A stretch of 64,000 nucleotides of DNA from Pegoplata infirma (GCA_963921195.1 OY992536.1:105364778-105428777); one strand, 5' to 3'; positions 45,307-57,622 are shown, numbered from the stretch's first letter. The notes: generated from the sequence alone by a model not told the origin. Translations and numbers: made by a program.

Positions 45307-45811
45307 CAGTGATGCCAACTTTTTAGAAACAAAACGCGCAAAACAGTGACTCTAAAAGCGCTAAAAGAGCTAAATTTTAATAAAGGAAAAAGCGCCAAAA
45401 ACCGCTTAAGAAATATTTTTAATTTAACGGTTTTAATATCAATTTTTATAATATCATCAGGCCTATTCAGAGAATAAGTCCAAAAAATAGCTAAATATTT
45501 AAACCAAATTTTCTCTTTTATTAATATAAAACCTTTTTTTTAATTTTTAATTACATTTTTATGGTTGTACTACAACAACAACGTAAAAAATATGGATTTA
45601 AGACTGTTATTAGGACGTTTCTGTTGTAAAATGTGCATTTTTTCTCAAAGTGATTAGTTGTAGAAAGAAAGCGCTAAAGACGCTAAATAAAAAAGTGAAA
45701 ACGAGCCAGTTCAGCGCCTTTTTAAAAAACGCGCTAGATCTAAAAAATGCGCTTTTTGAATGGTCAGAAAGCGCTAAATCTAGCGCGAAACGCGCTGAAT
45801 TGGCATCGCTG
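45307..45811. mobile_element. hAT MITE, 505 bp
   Basis: Ends CAGTGATGCCAAC and, inverted, CAGCGATGCCAAT. A perfect 8-bp duplication, CACTGGAG (45299-45306, 45812-45819), against the single copy in 61499-64000. Rich in 'aaagcgctaaa' and 'cgcgctaaatctagcgcg' motifs near both ends. Confidence 0.9.
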
Positions 45812-46409
45812 CACTGGAGCATATCCTAAAGTAGTCAGACTTAAAATTGTTGGACTGTGGACGGAGAATTAAGAGGGAAAAGGGCCGTGGATACGAGTAT
45901 AGTACTAACGATGGAGCTTATCCTAAAGTAGTCAGATTTAAAAATTTTGGAATAGGGACGGAGAGTTAAGAGAAGAAATGGGCGTGGAAAAATGATGTTT
46001 TAACATCTTACCTAATTTTGAAGACACCTTATGACCTTGAAAGATGAAAATTCGGATGCATATGGTATGGACTATGGCAAAGATCAACTCTGACCTGGAT
46101 ATCCAGTGAAAGGGCGAATATACAAAAAAAAGTCCGATGTGAATTTTGTTCGGTTTTTATATATAATCCGTAACGTAGCCGGATTTACGGCCTTTAAGAC
46201 AGGGGGAGTGGCGGAAGACGGCGAAATTTGGTTTTTAAACATTTAAACTATTTCTGAAACCCCTAATGACTAAGAAAGCTGAAAATTGTAAAGCATAAAG
46301 TATTGACAATGGATCATATCCTTATGAAGTCAGATTTAATATTTAAACTGTGTACGGAGAATTATAAGGAAAAATTTAAGTAGAAAAATTGTGTTTTTTA
46401 ACATTTTAG

Positions 46410-47827
46410 CAGTGTTGCCACCAACAAAATCGTAAATTACACATGAATCATGCCAAATTTACACATGAAATCACGAATTACACATGGATCATTCCAAAAT
46501 TACACATGAAATTACGAATTACACATGCTTTTTTTTTAATAACGTTTTTTTTGTAAATTTTCAAAACAGTTAAGTCTGTCGATTTAGTCGATTTGGACAT
46601 AAAACTCCGTTATATCATCAGTTAACAGCTAACTGGACATTGTGTAATCCGCCCTAAGTCTGGATTTTACTCAGTGGGTATCAGGTTGGTTGGCTACCAT
46701 TTAATTTCCTCTCTCAAAAAGTTGGTTCTCTTAGTGTTGCCTATGCTATTGCATGTAAAAACTCTCTTAAACATTAAGAGAACCAATTTATATAAAGTGA
46801 CATATTGTTTTGGGGCCTATCAAAATCTCTGATATATTCTTTACTCTATGATTTTACTGCTCCAAAAACCTAAAATTTATCATTTTTTGCGAAATTTTTG
46901 TCTGGATAACCTAAGTCAAATCAGAAGAAAATCTGAAAAACAGCAAAAAAATATATTTATTTCAGCTGAAAATCTGCTCATTTTAACAGAAAACCCTGCT
47001 GATTAAAACAGAAAAATCTGCAGACTTGATGAAAAATCTGAACATCTTAAATGTATTTAAGTAAAAAAGACCTAAAAAATTTTGAGCATAAACATAAACG
47101 AAAATATTGCTTAATTTTAAAGACAAAAAACTACAGATAAGGTTGTTTATATCACAGAAACAATTTGTTGTATTTTTTTCTTTTTTTTTTCTTCAAATCG
47201 TCAATTTTTTTAAGATGTGCTGTTTTTCAATAATTTTTTTATTAAAATTTTGAAAAATACTAATGATAACTAAGTGTTTTTGTAAAATTAGCAAAATAGT
47301 CTGCTATTTTTTTTTTATTTTTAATCGTTAAAATTTCACAAAATAAAAAAAACAGTTCTGTAAAATTTCAAAATAATTAGCTGAAATTCACAAAAATATT
47401 TTTGTAAGCTCAGCAAACAGAATCAGTAAAATTACTAAAAAAATTTCAGTTATTTTTTAAAACTAAATGACAGAGAATTTCGTTAAAATATCCATTACTG
47501 GAGAAAAATCTGCTAAAAGATTGTTTTTTTTTAACTGAAAGCTGAAAGGAGAATTTTGTTAAAATATTCATTTCTGCAGAAAAATCTGGTAAAAGTATGC
47601 TTTTTTAAACTGAAAACCAGTTTTACAGTTATTTTAACATGTGAGTTCGGTATGAAATCCATCCAAGATTTGTTTGTATAATATAACCAAATTTGTTAAA
47701 ACAAATTATGAACAAAAAATGCTCAAAAAAGTAAAAATTTCAAATTACACATGAATTACACATGCGGACAATTACACATGGGCTACACATGAAAAAAAAA
47801 ATACACACGATATGTGTAATTACACTG
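46410..47827. mobile_element. hAT-like element with ACACATG subterminal repeats, 1.42 kb
   Basis: Starts CAGTGTTGCCACC and ends GTGTAATTACACTG, with an 8-bp duplication, CATTTTAG (46402-46409, 47828-47835). Copy 2 of the host gives the empty site. 'aattacacatgaa' repeats crowd both ends (46437-46530 and 47745-47800), probably transposase-binding sites. The middle shares a diverged segment with 30400-30860. No transposase. Confidence 0.85.
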
Positions 47828-48389
47828 CATTTTAGCTAATTTTAAAACCCTTCATGACTAAGATAGATAAAAATTACATGGGACAGATCCACACGATGGA
47901 TTTTTGATATCCGGTTTATGGACGGAGAGATGAAATGGGCGTGCTAAATTTAGTTCTAAAATTTTATCAATAAAACCTTTTATACTCATTAATTTTTTTT
48001 CCAGTTTAGGAAATATATTGATGTAACTCAATCTAGCAATATTAAATTTTTGAAGCACAAACATAATTTTTTATAAAGCTTGGTAAAAAATTAGAACTAT
48101 TGAGATAAGGGATTTGGTGTTCCGCCTGGCAGGGACAGGCTATTCGACTAGTACGGTAATAATTTTTCTAAATTCTGGAAATTTTCCGAGCAATGAAAGT
48201 TTCTTAAAATATTCTCCAAAAAGCGAAACAAAATAATATGCAAATGAATTATACTCCAGATTATTTTATGTTGAAAGTAATCACAATAATTCAGATAAAA
48301 GTATTGAAATAGAGGAAGTTATTAGTAATGAAAATAATAATCTTTTATGCGAGTTAAATAATTCAATTCAAAGTACATATTAAAAATTC

Positions 48390-48590
48390 AGAAAATAAAA
48401 AGGACTTCAGCGATATATCAGACGATATGGTATATTTGGGAAAATCTGAAAAAAGAACAGAAAAATTAGATAAACTTTTGTTTGCTCTTCTTACTATATC
48501 ACCTACTTCAACAATTAGCGAAAGAATCGTTTGAAAGCAAAAAAATTGAGTCAACTTTTATTTTTAAAAGATTATTTCTTAAGAACAACT
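48390..48590 (+). pseudogene. hAT transposase C-terminal remnant, plus strand
   Basis: Frame NSENKKDFSDISDDMVYLGK continues to LDKLLFALLTISPTSTISER and IV, then a stop. LLxIxPTSxxSERxF is the hAT C-terminal signature. Later residues appear only with stops and a frameshift. Probably the continuation of 43328-43443, separated by the 4.66-kb Helitron-like insertion. Confidence 0.55.
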
Positions 48591-49450
48591 TAAATTGTCT
48601 TATTTGACAAAAATTAAAATCATTTATGATATACTAGCTAACTCGCCCGGTACTTCGTTACCGGTTAGCTGTAAAAAAAAAAAATTTATTACTTCAAATT
48701 CTTATTAATTTTAAATTAAACATAAAAATTGTTAGTTTCGACCTTTAAAATATTATATTTTGAGTAGATTTAAAGTTGCAAAAAATTTTATTTTGGCGAA
48801 ACGATCCCATAGTTCAAACTTTAAGTTTCAAGGAACATTAGTGCATAAGGAACAATATGTACCAAATTGAAGCGAAAATTCAAAAATTTATTTTCCCAGA
48901 ATGTAATTTCCGCGAGTGGATCGTAATGTACCAATTTTAAGTATCTCTACATTCTCCCTTTTTCCCCATTAGAAGCAGAATTTTCATAAAAGTACTTATT
49001 TCGGAATGTTATTTCCGCGAAAGGATCGTACAGTCCAAATTTCAAGTATTTAGGACCATTAATTCAGCAGATACAAAACACTTCAAAATTCAAGTATCTA
49101 GGACCATTAGTTCAGCAGATACAAAATTGCCCTACTTTCCCCATTTTCCCCCTTAGAAGCAGAATTTACTAAAAAAGTGCTTCTTCCAGAATGTTATTTC
49201 CGCTAGAGGATCGTACAGTCCAAACTTCAAGTATCTAGAACCATTAGTTCAGCAGATACAAAACAGTTCAAAATTCAAGTATCTAGGACCATTACTTCAG
49301 CAGATACAAAATTGCCCTACTTTTACCCCTTTTCCAACTATAAAACTAAATTTTCAAAAAAAGTACTTCTTTCAGAATGTTTTTTCCGCGAGAGGATCGT
49401 ACACTCCAAATTTCAAGTATCTAGGACCGTTAGTTCAGCAGATACAAAAT

Positions 49451-49722
49451 TGCCCTAATTTCCCCCTTCTACTTTTTTCAAGATGTTTTTTTTTGCGAGA
49501 TGATCCTAGAGTTCAAATTTCAAGTTTCTGGAACCATTTGTTTAAAAGATAAATAATGCACCGATTTTCCCTATTTCCCCCCCCCCCCCTTTCCCACCGT
49601 GGAGGAGAAATTTTTCAAACAATATTTTTTTCGGAATGTTGTTTCCGCGAGAGGATCCTAAATACCAAACTTCACATTTCTGGGACCATTTGTTCAGAAG
49701 ATAAAAAATTCACCGATTTTTC
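49451..49722 (+). repeat. Near-identical ~272-bp duplication, first copy
   Basis: Matches 50181-50452 with only a one-base difference in a T run over most of its length, while neighbouring units differ by 10-25 percent by eye. It implies a recent segmental duplication within the array with a period of about 729 bp. Confidence 0.85.
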
Positions 49723-50180
49723 CCGTAGAAGCGAAATTTTCAAAAAAGTACTTCCATTAGAATGTTGTTTCCGCAAGAGGATTCAAATTTCAAATTTGCC
49801 CTACTTTCCCTCTTTTTCCTCCTATAGAAGCAGATTTTTCCAAAAAAGTACTTCTTCCAGAATGCTATTTCCGCGAGAGGATCGTACAGTCCAAACATCA
49901 ATATCTAGGACCATTAGTTCAGCAGATACAAAATTGCCCTTCTTTCCCCCTTTAAAAAGTAATTTTCAAAAAAGTACTTCTTTCAATATGTTATTCCGCG
50001 AGATGATCCTATATTGCAAATGTCATGTTTTTAAGACCATTAGTTTAAAATTTACCAAATTGCCATATTTTGCCCCTCTTGGCCCTTTTTAAAACCAAAA
50101 TTTTCAAAAAGTGTATTTTTCAAAAAATTATTTCCGCGAGAGGATCAAAACTTAAAGTTTTAGTTCAGAAGATACAAAAT

Positions 50181-50452
50181 TGCCCTATTTTCCCCCTTCT
50201 ACTTTTTTCAAGATGTTTTTTTTGCGAGATGATCCTAGAGTTCAAATTTCAAGTTTCTGGAACCATTTGTTTAAAAGATAAATAATGCACCGATTTTCCC
50301 TATTTCCCCCCCCCCCCCTTTCCCACCGTGGAGGAGAAATTTTTCAAACAATATTTTTTTCGGAATGTTGTTTCCGCGAGAGGATCCTAAATACCAAACT
50401 TCACATTTCTGGGACCATTTGTTCAGAAGATAAAAAATTCACCGATTTTTCC
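50181..50452 (+). repeat. Near-identical ~272-bp duplication, second copy
   Basis: Second copy of 49451-49722, including the same 12-13-C run and 'accgtggaggagaaattt'. Confidence 0.85.
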
Positions 50453-53400
50453 TATTTTCCCACCCTTGGAGGCGGAATTTTCAAAAAATTTTGATTTCCG
50501 CATGTTAGTTCTGCGAGAGGATCCTAGAGTCCAAATTTCAAGTTTCTGGGACCATTTGTCCAGAAGATAAAAAATGTACCAATTTGCTCTATTTTCCCCA
50601 CCTTATAAAAAGCCTAATTTCAAGTTTCTAAAACTATTAGTTCAAAAGATACAAAATCCCCCAAAGGGCCCTACTTTCCCCTTTTTCCCCCTTAGAAGTG
50701 GAATTTTTAAAAAAGTTCTTTAAGTATATTATTTTTGCGAAAGGATCGTTCAGTTCAAATTTCAAGAATCTAGGACCATTAGTTCAGCAGATTCAAAATT
50801 GCCCTTCATTCCCCCTTTTTCCCCCAGAATTTTGAAAAGTACGTTCTTAAGAATCTTATTTCCGCGAGAATATCGTTCAGCCAAATTTCAAGTATCTAGA
50901 ACCATTAGTTCAGCAGATACAAAATTGCCCTACCTTCCCCGTTTTCCCCCTTGAAATCGGAATTTTCAAAAAAAGTACTTCTTTCAGAATGTTAATTCCA
51001 AGATAGAGGATCGTGCAGTCTAAATTTCAAGTATCTAGGACCATTAGTTCAGCAGATACAAAATTACCCTACTTTCCGCCTTTTCCCCCTTAGAAGCGGA
51101 ACTTTCCACAATAAGTATTTTCTCCGCAAATTTTAAGTATCTAGGATCATTAGTTCAGCAGATACAGAATTTCCCTACTTTCCACCTTTTCCCCATTTAG
51201 AAGGAGAACTTTCAAAAAAGTACTTCTTCTATAAGGTTCTTTCCGCGAGAGGATCGTACAGTCCAAACTTCAAGTATGTAGGACTATTAGTTAAGCAGAT
51301 TCAAAATTGCCCTACTTTCCACCTTTTCCCCCCGTAGAAGCAGAATTTAAAAAAAAGTACTTCCTTTAGAATGTTATTTCCGCGAGAGGATCGTACAGTC
51401 CAAATTTCAAGTATATAGGACCATTATTTCAGCAGATACGAAATTGCCCTACTTTTCCCCTTTTTCCCACTCAAAATCGGAATATTTAAAAAAGTACTTC
51501 TTTCAGAATGTTATTTTCGCGAAAAGATCGTACAGTCCAAATTTCAAGTCTCCCGGACCATTAGTTCAGCAGATACAAAATTGCCTACTTTCCCCCTTGT
51601 CCCTCTTAGAGGCGGAATTTTCCAAAAAGTCCTCCATTCGAATTTTATTTCCGCGAGAGGATTGTGCAGTCCAATTTTCAAGTATCTAGGACTATTCGTT
51701 CAACAGATACAAAATTGGCCTACTTTCTCCCTTTTTCCCCCTTAAAGAAGAATTTTTAAAAAAGTATTTTTTTCCGAATGTTATTTCCGCGGGAAGATCG
51801 TACAGTCCAATTTTCAAGTATCTAGGACCATTAGTTCAGCAGATTCAAAATTGCTCTATTTTCCCCTCTTTTTCCCCTTAAAAGAGGAATTTTTAAAAAA
51901 GTATTCCTTTCCGAATGTTATTTCCGCGGGAGGATCGTACAGTCCAATTTTCAAGTATCTAGGACCATTACTTTAGCATATACAAAATTGCACTACTTTC
52001 CCCGAAAATTTCCGCGAAATTTTCAAAAAAGTACTTCTTTTAGAATGTTATGATCCCATATTCCCAATGTCATGTTTCTAAGACCATTAATTTAAAGTTT
52101 AGCAAATTGCCCTGTTTTCCGCCTTTTGGGCCTCCTTAAAACCAAAATTCTCAAAAAAATATATTTTTCAAAAAATAATTTCCGCAAGAGCATCCAGACT
52201 CAAAATTTCAAGTTTGTTCAGAAGATACAAAATTGCCCTATTAAACCCCTTCTACCCACCACCCCCACCCTTATAAAAGGATTTTTCAAAATATTACTTT
52301 TTACAAAATGTTTTTTCCGCGAGAGTAGAGTTAAAATTTCAAGTTTTTGGGACCATTCGTTTAGCAGATACGAAATTGCCCTTCTTTCCCCATTTTCCCC
52401 CTTTAAAAACGAATTTTCAAAAATGTATTTCTTTTAGAATGTTATTTTCGGGATAGGATTGTTCAGTTCAAATTTTAAGTATCTAGGACCATTAGTTCAG
52501 CAGATACAAAATTGACCTACTTTCCCACTTTTTTCCCGTTGAAGCGTAATTTTTAAAAAAGTTTTTCTTTAACAATGTTATTTCCGCGAGAGTATCGTAC
52601 GGTTGAAATTTCAAGTATCTAGGACCATGAGTTCAGCAGATTCAAAATTACCCCACTCACCCCCTTTTTCCCCCGGAATTTTCAAAAAGTACTTCCTTTA
52701 GAATATTATTTCCGCGAGAGGATTGTACAGTTCAAATTTCAAGTATCTAGGACCATTAGTTCAGCAGATACAAAATTGCCCTACTTTCCCCCTTTTTCCC
52801 CGTAGAAGCGGATTTTTTGAAAAGTTCTTCTTTAAGAATGTTATTTTCACGAAAGGATCGTACAGTTTAAATTTCAAGTATTAAGGACCATTAGTTCAGC
52901 AGATTCAAAATTGCCCTACTTTCCCGATTTCCCCCCAGAATTTTGAAAAGGTACTTCCTTTAGAATGTTATTTCCGCGAGAGGTTCGTTCACTCCAAATT
53001 TCAAGTATCTAGAACCATATTTTCAGCAGATACAAAATTGCCCTACCTTCCTCTTTTTCCCCCTTTAAAGAGGAATTTTCAAAAAAGTACTTTTTTCAGA
53101 ATGTTATTTCCGCGAGAGGATCGTGCAGTCCACGCGAGAGGATCGTGCAGTCCTATTTGTTTAGCAGATACAAACCGGAATTTTCAAAAAGTACTTCTTT
53201 CAGAAAGTTATTTCCGCGAGAGGATCGTACAGCCCAAATTTCAAGGATCTACGACCATTAGTTCAGCAGACACAAAATTACCCTACTTTACCCTTTTTCC
53301 CCCTTAGAAGCGAAATTTTCAAAATAGAACTTTCTTCACAATGTTATTTCCGCGAAGGATCCCATAGTCAAAATTTTGAAGTTTCTGGGAAAATTAGTTC

Positions 53401-53727
53401 AGAACATACAAAGTGTACCAAATTGTCCTATTATCCCCCTTTTTACCACTCTAGAAGCGGAATTGAAAAAAAACTTTGTTTCGGAATGTTTTTTCCGCGA
53501 GAGGATCTCATAGTCCAAACTTTAAGTTTCTAGGACCATTAGGTCAGAGAAAAGAAAATGTACCAAATTGCCCAATTTTCCCCCTTTCCCCCTTCTTAGA
53601 AGTGCCTTATTAAAAAAGTACTTTCTTCAGAATTTTATTTCCGCGAGAGGATCCTATAGTCCAAATTTCAGGTTTCTGGGACCATTAGTTCACAATATAG
53701 AAAATGTTCAAAATCGTCATATTTCCC

Positions 53728-54030
53728 CCCCAAAAAAAAAATTTTTGAGTGAAAAAAAATTTTGAGTGAAAAAAAAATTTGAGTGAAAAAAAAATTGTAA
53801 AAAAAAAAATTTTTGAGTGAAAAAAAATTTGAGTAAAAAAAATTTTTGAGTGAAAAAAAATTTTGAGTCAAAAAAAATTTTGAGTAAAAAAAAAAAATTT
53901 GAGTGAAAAAAAATTAAAAAAAAAAAAAAATATTGTAAAAAAAAAATTTGTAAAAAACCAAAATTTTGAGTGAAAAAAAAAATTTGAGTGAAAAAAAATT
54001 TTTAGTGAAAAAATTTTAGTAAAAAAATGT
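53728..54030. repeat. TTTTTGAGTGAAAAAAAA minisatellite in the array
   Basis: About 16-18 bp units of 'aaaatttttgagtgaaaa', some with 'gagtaaaa' or 'gtaaaaaa'. Replaces part of one 137-bp unit. Confidence 0.8.
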
Positions 54031-54712
54031 TTTTTCCCCGAGAGGATACTATAGTTCAAATATCTAGTTTCTAGGGCCATTAGTTCAAAATTCACCAAAT
54101 TGCCCTATTTTCCCCCTTTTTGTCCCCCTTAAAGCCGGAATTTTCAAAAAAGTACTTTTTTCAAAATGTTATTTCCGCGAGAGTATCCTATATTCAAAAT
54201 TTCAAGATTGTAGGACCATTAGTTCAGAAGATACAAAATGTACCAACTTGCCCTATTTTCCCCCTCCCCCCACCTTAGGAACGGAATTTTCAAAATATTA
54301 CTTTTTCCAAAATGTTATTTCCGCAAGAGGGTCCTAGACTTCAAATTTCAAATTTCTGGGACCATTTGTTTAGAATATAAAAAATGTACCAATTTGCCCT
54401 ATTTTCCCCTTTTTCCCCCCTTGGAGGCAGAATTTTCCAAAAATATTTTTTTCGAAATTTTATTTCCGCGAGAGGATCCTAGAGTTCAAATTTGAAGTTT
54501 CTAGGACTATTAGTTCAAAAGATACAAAATCCCCCAAAGGGCCCTATTTTCCCCCTTTTGCCCCCCTTAGAATCGGAATTTCCAAAAATCCCTTCTTAGT
54601 GGGTGGTTTTGTCGGGAGCCGAACCTACATTCCAAATTTCAAGTCTCTAGCTTCAGCGGTTTGGGCTGGGCGATGATTATTGCCAATCAGTCAGTCAGTC
54701 AGTATTTAATTA

Positions 54713-55484
54713 TTTTTTTTTCATTCAAAATGTGAGGTGTTATGATTGAATCACTCTTTGCAGCGCTGATTAATGCGCAATAATGATCCAGTGAAATCAT
54801 GTGCCTTTGTCCAAAACTCATTGGTTTTTATTCAAAAAGTGTTAAATATATTCAAAAGGAAAGCATGTATGAAATTTTATCAAAATATAATTTTATATTT
54901 TGAGTTTTATATAAAAAGTCTTACCAAAAAATTTAAATTTTTTTCCCCTTACTTTTACTGCATCCTCAAGAGCGCTCTTTGGATGCGCTTCGGTATGCTA
55001 TAAAAAGATGCTGTGTCGCCAAAATCTCGTTTTGTTTTTGCTGGGTTGCTTAGTTTTTGAGATACTTGATTTTAGGGGTTTTAAGAAATAAAAAGCTCCA
55101 TTTTGCTCCATCTGGCTTAGTTTCCGAGATAGAGCCATTTTATGTTTTCTTTAAAAAAAAATTTACAATTTATTTTTGCTAATATTTGCAAAAAAGCTTG
55201 TAAAAATTTGGTCAATTAAATTTTAAATTTAGCAAAAAAAAAATTAGTTCAAATTTTGTTTAAAATTGCTAATGCGCTAAATGAAGTTTACAAGTTATTT
55301 TTGCTAACATGCTAATCTCAACTAAAAATTTGCCAAAGGTTAGCTTACTAGCATTAGCAAAAAAAAAAAAATTGTAAATCAAATAATATATTATTTTTAG
55401 TGTATAAGAATTTTTCTGATCAAGAATGCTTTAGAATCTTAAAAATTTTCTATAGAAAACAACTTCTCAGAGTCTAAGATTTTT
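54713..55484. other. Unassigned AT-rich DNA with an inverted AATTTGTAAATT-like pair
   Basis: No gene. 'atttacaatttatttttgc' (about 55159) and 'gcaaaaaaaaaaaattgtaa' (about 55358) form a weak inverted pair around TTTGCTAA-rich sequence, perhaps a small decayed MITE. A few 35-bp minisatellite motifs at 55400-55480. Confidence 0.4.
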
Positions 55485-56333
55485 GTATACCCTACACCAC
55501 ACTGTGGTACAGGGTATAATGAGTTTGTGCTGATGTTTGTAACTACCCGAAATATTGGTCCTAGACCCACCTTTAAGTATGCCGATCGACACAGAATCAC
55601 TTTTTGAGTCGATTTAGCGATGTTCGTCAGTCCGTCCGTCCGTCTGTCCGTTCGTCTGTCCGTCCGTCCGTCTGTCTGTCCGTCTGTATGTCTGTCCATG
55701 TAAACGGTGTTAACACGTTTGAAACTTAAGCCTCTCTTGGCCCAAGGACGAAGCCTATTGAAATTGGAAAAAATCGATCCATATTTAGACCTAGCCCCCA
55801 TACAAAGGTCGTCTTTAGTTTTGGCTCAAATTACTCTAATAACCGTATTATAAAAGGTATCTTTTCAAAATTTGGCAGATAAACGTATTTGGTCTTTACA
55901 AATCACGATTCCGAATTTTAAAGAAATCGGACCAGTTCTTCTTGTAGCCCCATACAAACCACCTTCCCGATTTTCACATAAATCTCTCAAATTTCATGAA
56001 AACAGAAAATATTTATTTAAAATTCTGTTTGTGTATGTTAAACGCATACATTAACAACCTTATTAAATCTGATTATCATCCGACCATTTTTGGACTTAGG
56101 CCCGCCCCATATGAAAATGTTGCCCGATATTCAGTTAAAGCGGTTTATTGTCAACAGAAAGAAGTCTATTTCTCTTGAATTTGATTTTTGAGTGTTTTTA
56201 ACACTTATTAAAGATTTGACAAAATATAGATCTAATCAGTCCATGTTTGAACTTGGGATCCATTTTCCGGGAAACTCTGGTGTAGGGTATTATATGGTAG
56301 GTCTTGACCGACTATAATGTTCTTACTTGTTTT
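55485..56333 (-). mobile_element. DINE-like subfamily B, full length, minus strand
   Basis: TATACCCTACACCACACTGT hairpin, 'tgctgatgtttgtaactac', (GTCC/GTCT)n at 55625-55695, then toward the 5' end 'ctggtgtagggtattatat', 'ggtcttgaccgactataat' and ACTTGTTTT. Best copy for reading the B family. Confidence 0.85.
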
Positions 56334-56599
56334 AACCAATTTATTTTTTAGTGTGGCATAAAATTTAATTGCGTTTAGCCGTTTTTTAAAAATTGGATTA
56401 AAATTTTGTCAAATAAGAAACATTTTTTGAAAAATATTACATTTTGGCGATGCAGTTATAAAAACAGTATAAAAACAGTACACGCTATAAAAAACAGTAG
56501 TTTTGCATACTGTTTTAGGTGGTGTGCATAAAACAGTACTTTTTATAGAAAACAGTACATGTACTGTTTAAAACAGTACGAATGGCAACCCTAATCCCA
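56334..56599. mobile_element. Possible hAT right end with ACAGTA repeats
   Basis: 'aaaacagtacgaatggcaac' plus 'ccta' would be, inverted, TAGGGTTGCCATTCGTACTG, a hAT-type terminus. Many AACAGTAC motifs precede it from about 56460. No left end or duplicated octamer found. Confidence 0.4.
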
Positions 56600-56800
56600 G
56601 GTCAAAAAACACCCTTTTCTCGTGATGATTAATGGAAAAGGCGTATATCTCACAAAATTATTTTTGAAAATTGGGGGGGTCAAAACTGATTTTTGAGACA
56701 TGGTTTGTTCGTCATTTTTTCTTAGAATTTTATGCAGAATCCAAATATCCTAGACGATTTTGTCAAAAATTTTGCTCCGAACAATTCACTCCGCTCTAAT

Positions 56801-57622
56801 ATATAAGTTTGTCATTCCGTTTGTAACACCTCGAAATATTGGTCTAAGACCCCATAAAGTATATATATTCATGATCCTCGATCGATTTTAAGACGATCTA
56901 GCGATGTTCGTTCGTCGGTCCGTCTGTCTGTCTGTTGAAAACACGCTAACTTTTGAAAGACTTTACGGAGGCTCCTGAAGTTTGGCATATATGTTGGGCA
57001 TTTATCTCGTCAGGCTGGTATTGTAATCCAGCGAAATCGGTCTGGTGGTTCAAAAGTTATAAGCAAATGAGTGAATTTCGGCAAGGGTTTTTCTGGAATT
57101 TACGAGATAAAACACACGGTAACTTTCGAACGTCAATTCTGAGGATGCTGAAGTATGGCAAATATATTTTCCGTTTCTCTGGTCCAGTTCCTTTTAAATT
57201 TAAGCCAAATCGGTCCAGTGGTTCAAAAGTTATTAGCAAACCCGTAAATTTCAGATTAGTTTCACCTTAAATTCACGTGTTGAAAACCTGTTAAACATGT
57301 TTTAAAAACATTTGTAAGTCACAAAAATATTTTACAAGGTATTTTTGTCACTCAAAAATATTTTTACTCTAAAACAAAAAAAAAATACACTCAAAAAATT
57401 TTACACCCAAAAAAAAAATTTTACACTCAAAAAAAAAATTAGTAAATTATTTTTTTTTTTTTCAAAAATTACTAAAAAAAAGTTTTTTTACACAAAATAA
57501 AATATTTCTAATCAAAAATGTTATTTTTTCATGTTAGAAAATTTACTATCACTTAAAAATGGCATTGTGGAGGGTATTCATAGATTCGGCCAAGTCGAAT
57601 TTTTCTTTTCTACTTGTTTTTT
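56801..57622 (-). mobile_element. DINE-like subfamily A, minus strand, 3' hairpin missing
   Basis: 'taagtttgtcattccgtt', 'agaccccataaagtatat', 'gttcgtcggtccgtctg', 'gaccgatttcg'-type motifs inverted, then 'tgtggagggtattcatag', ATTCGGCCAAGTCGAAT and CTACTTGTTTTTT. Closest relative of the copies at 9781, 10521 and 35391. A 105-codon frame at 56953-57270 is a chance frame also seen in part in the copy near 10956-11144. Confidence 0.8.

Larger units (their letters stand above)
43446..48110 (+). mobile_element. Helitron-like element built of ~165-bp units, copy 1
   Basis: Starts TCTATATATATAATTTCCC, as Helitron 5' ends often do (TC start, no target duplication), then 'gtgtgttcctctttttttg'. The body is 15 or so degenerate units of about 165 bp, each with 'gaagcccccaaatgactta', 'ggaagctgaaaatttcct' and GTGGGCGGAGAATT...GGCGTGGC. 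Colinear with 61499-64000. Three later insertions are defined exactly by comparison (44550, 45307, 46410). The 3' end is not certain. The GGGCGGAG/GGCGTGGC blocks recall the CCACGCCCAC-type blocks of INE-1. Confidence 0.65.
48630..54712 (+). repeat. Satellite-like array, ~137-bp units, inside a flanked element
   Basis: About 40 units between 48900 and 54640, each with TTTCCGCGAGAGGATCGTAC, 'caaatttcaagtatctagg', ACCATTAGTTCAGCAGATAC, 'aaaattgccctactttcc' and a CCCCCTTTTTCCCCC tract. Left flank is 'ctagctaactcgcccgg' plus 'tacttcgttaccggttagc'. Right flank is 'ctagcttcagcggtttggg', 'ctgggcgatgattattgcc' and (CAGT)n at 54689-54704. These flanks occur once, which suggests one element whose interior unit was amplified rather than free satellite. 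Frames in the array are artefacts. Confidence 0.8.

Noticed and set aside
49556..50092. 178-codon frame rich in RGGEIFQ and CCFRER segments, and similar frames through 54495
   Set aside because: They follow the 137-bp repeat units; the same peptide recurs because the DNA repeat recurs and frames break at unit indels.
56953..57270. 105-codon frame MKDFTEAPEVWHICW, with a similar start at 11144 on the minus strand
   Set aside because: Both are in the same part of DINE-like elements; other copies of the element (for example 37570-37900) do not keep the frame.
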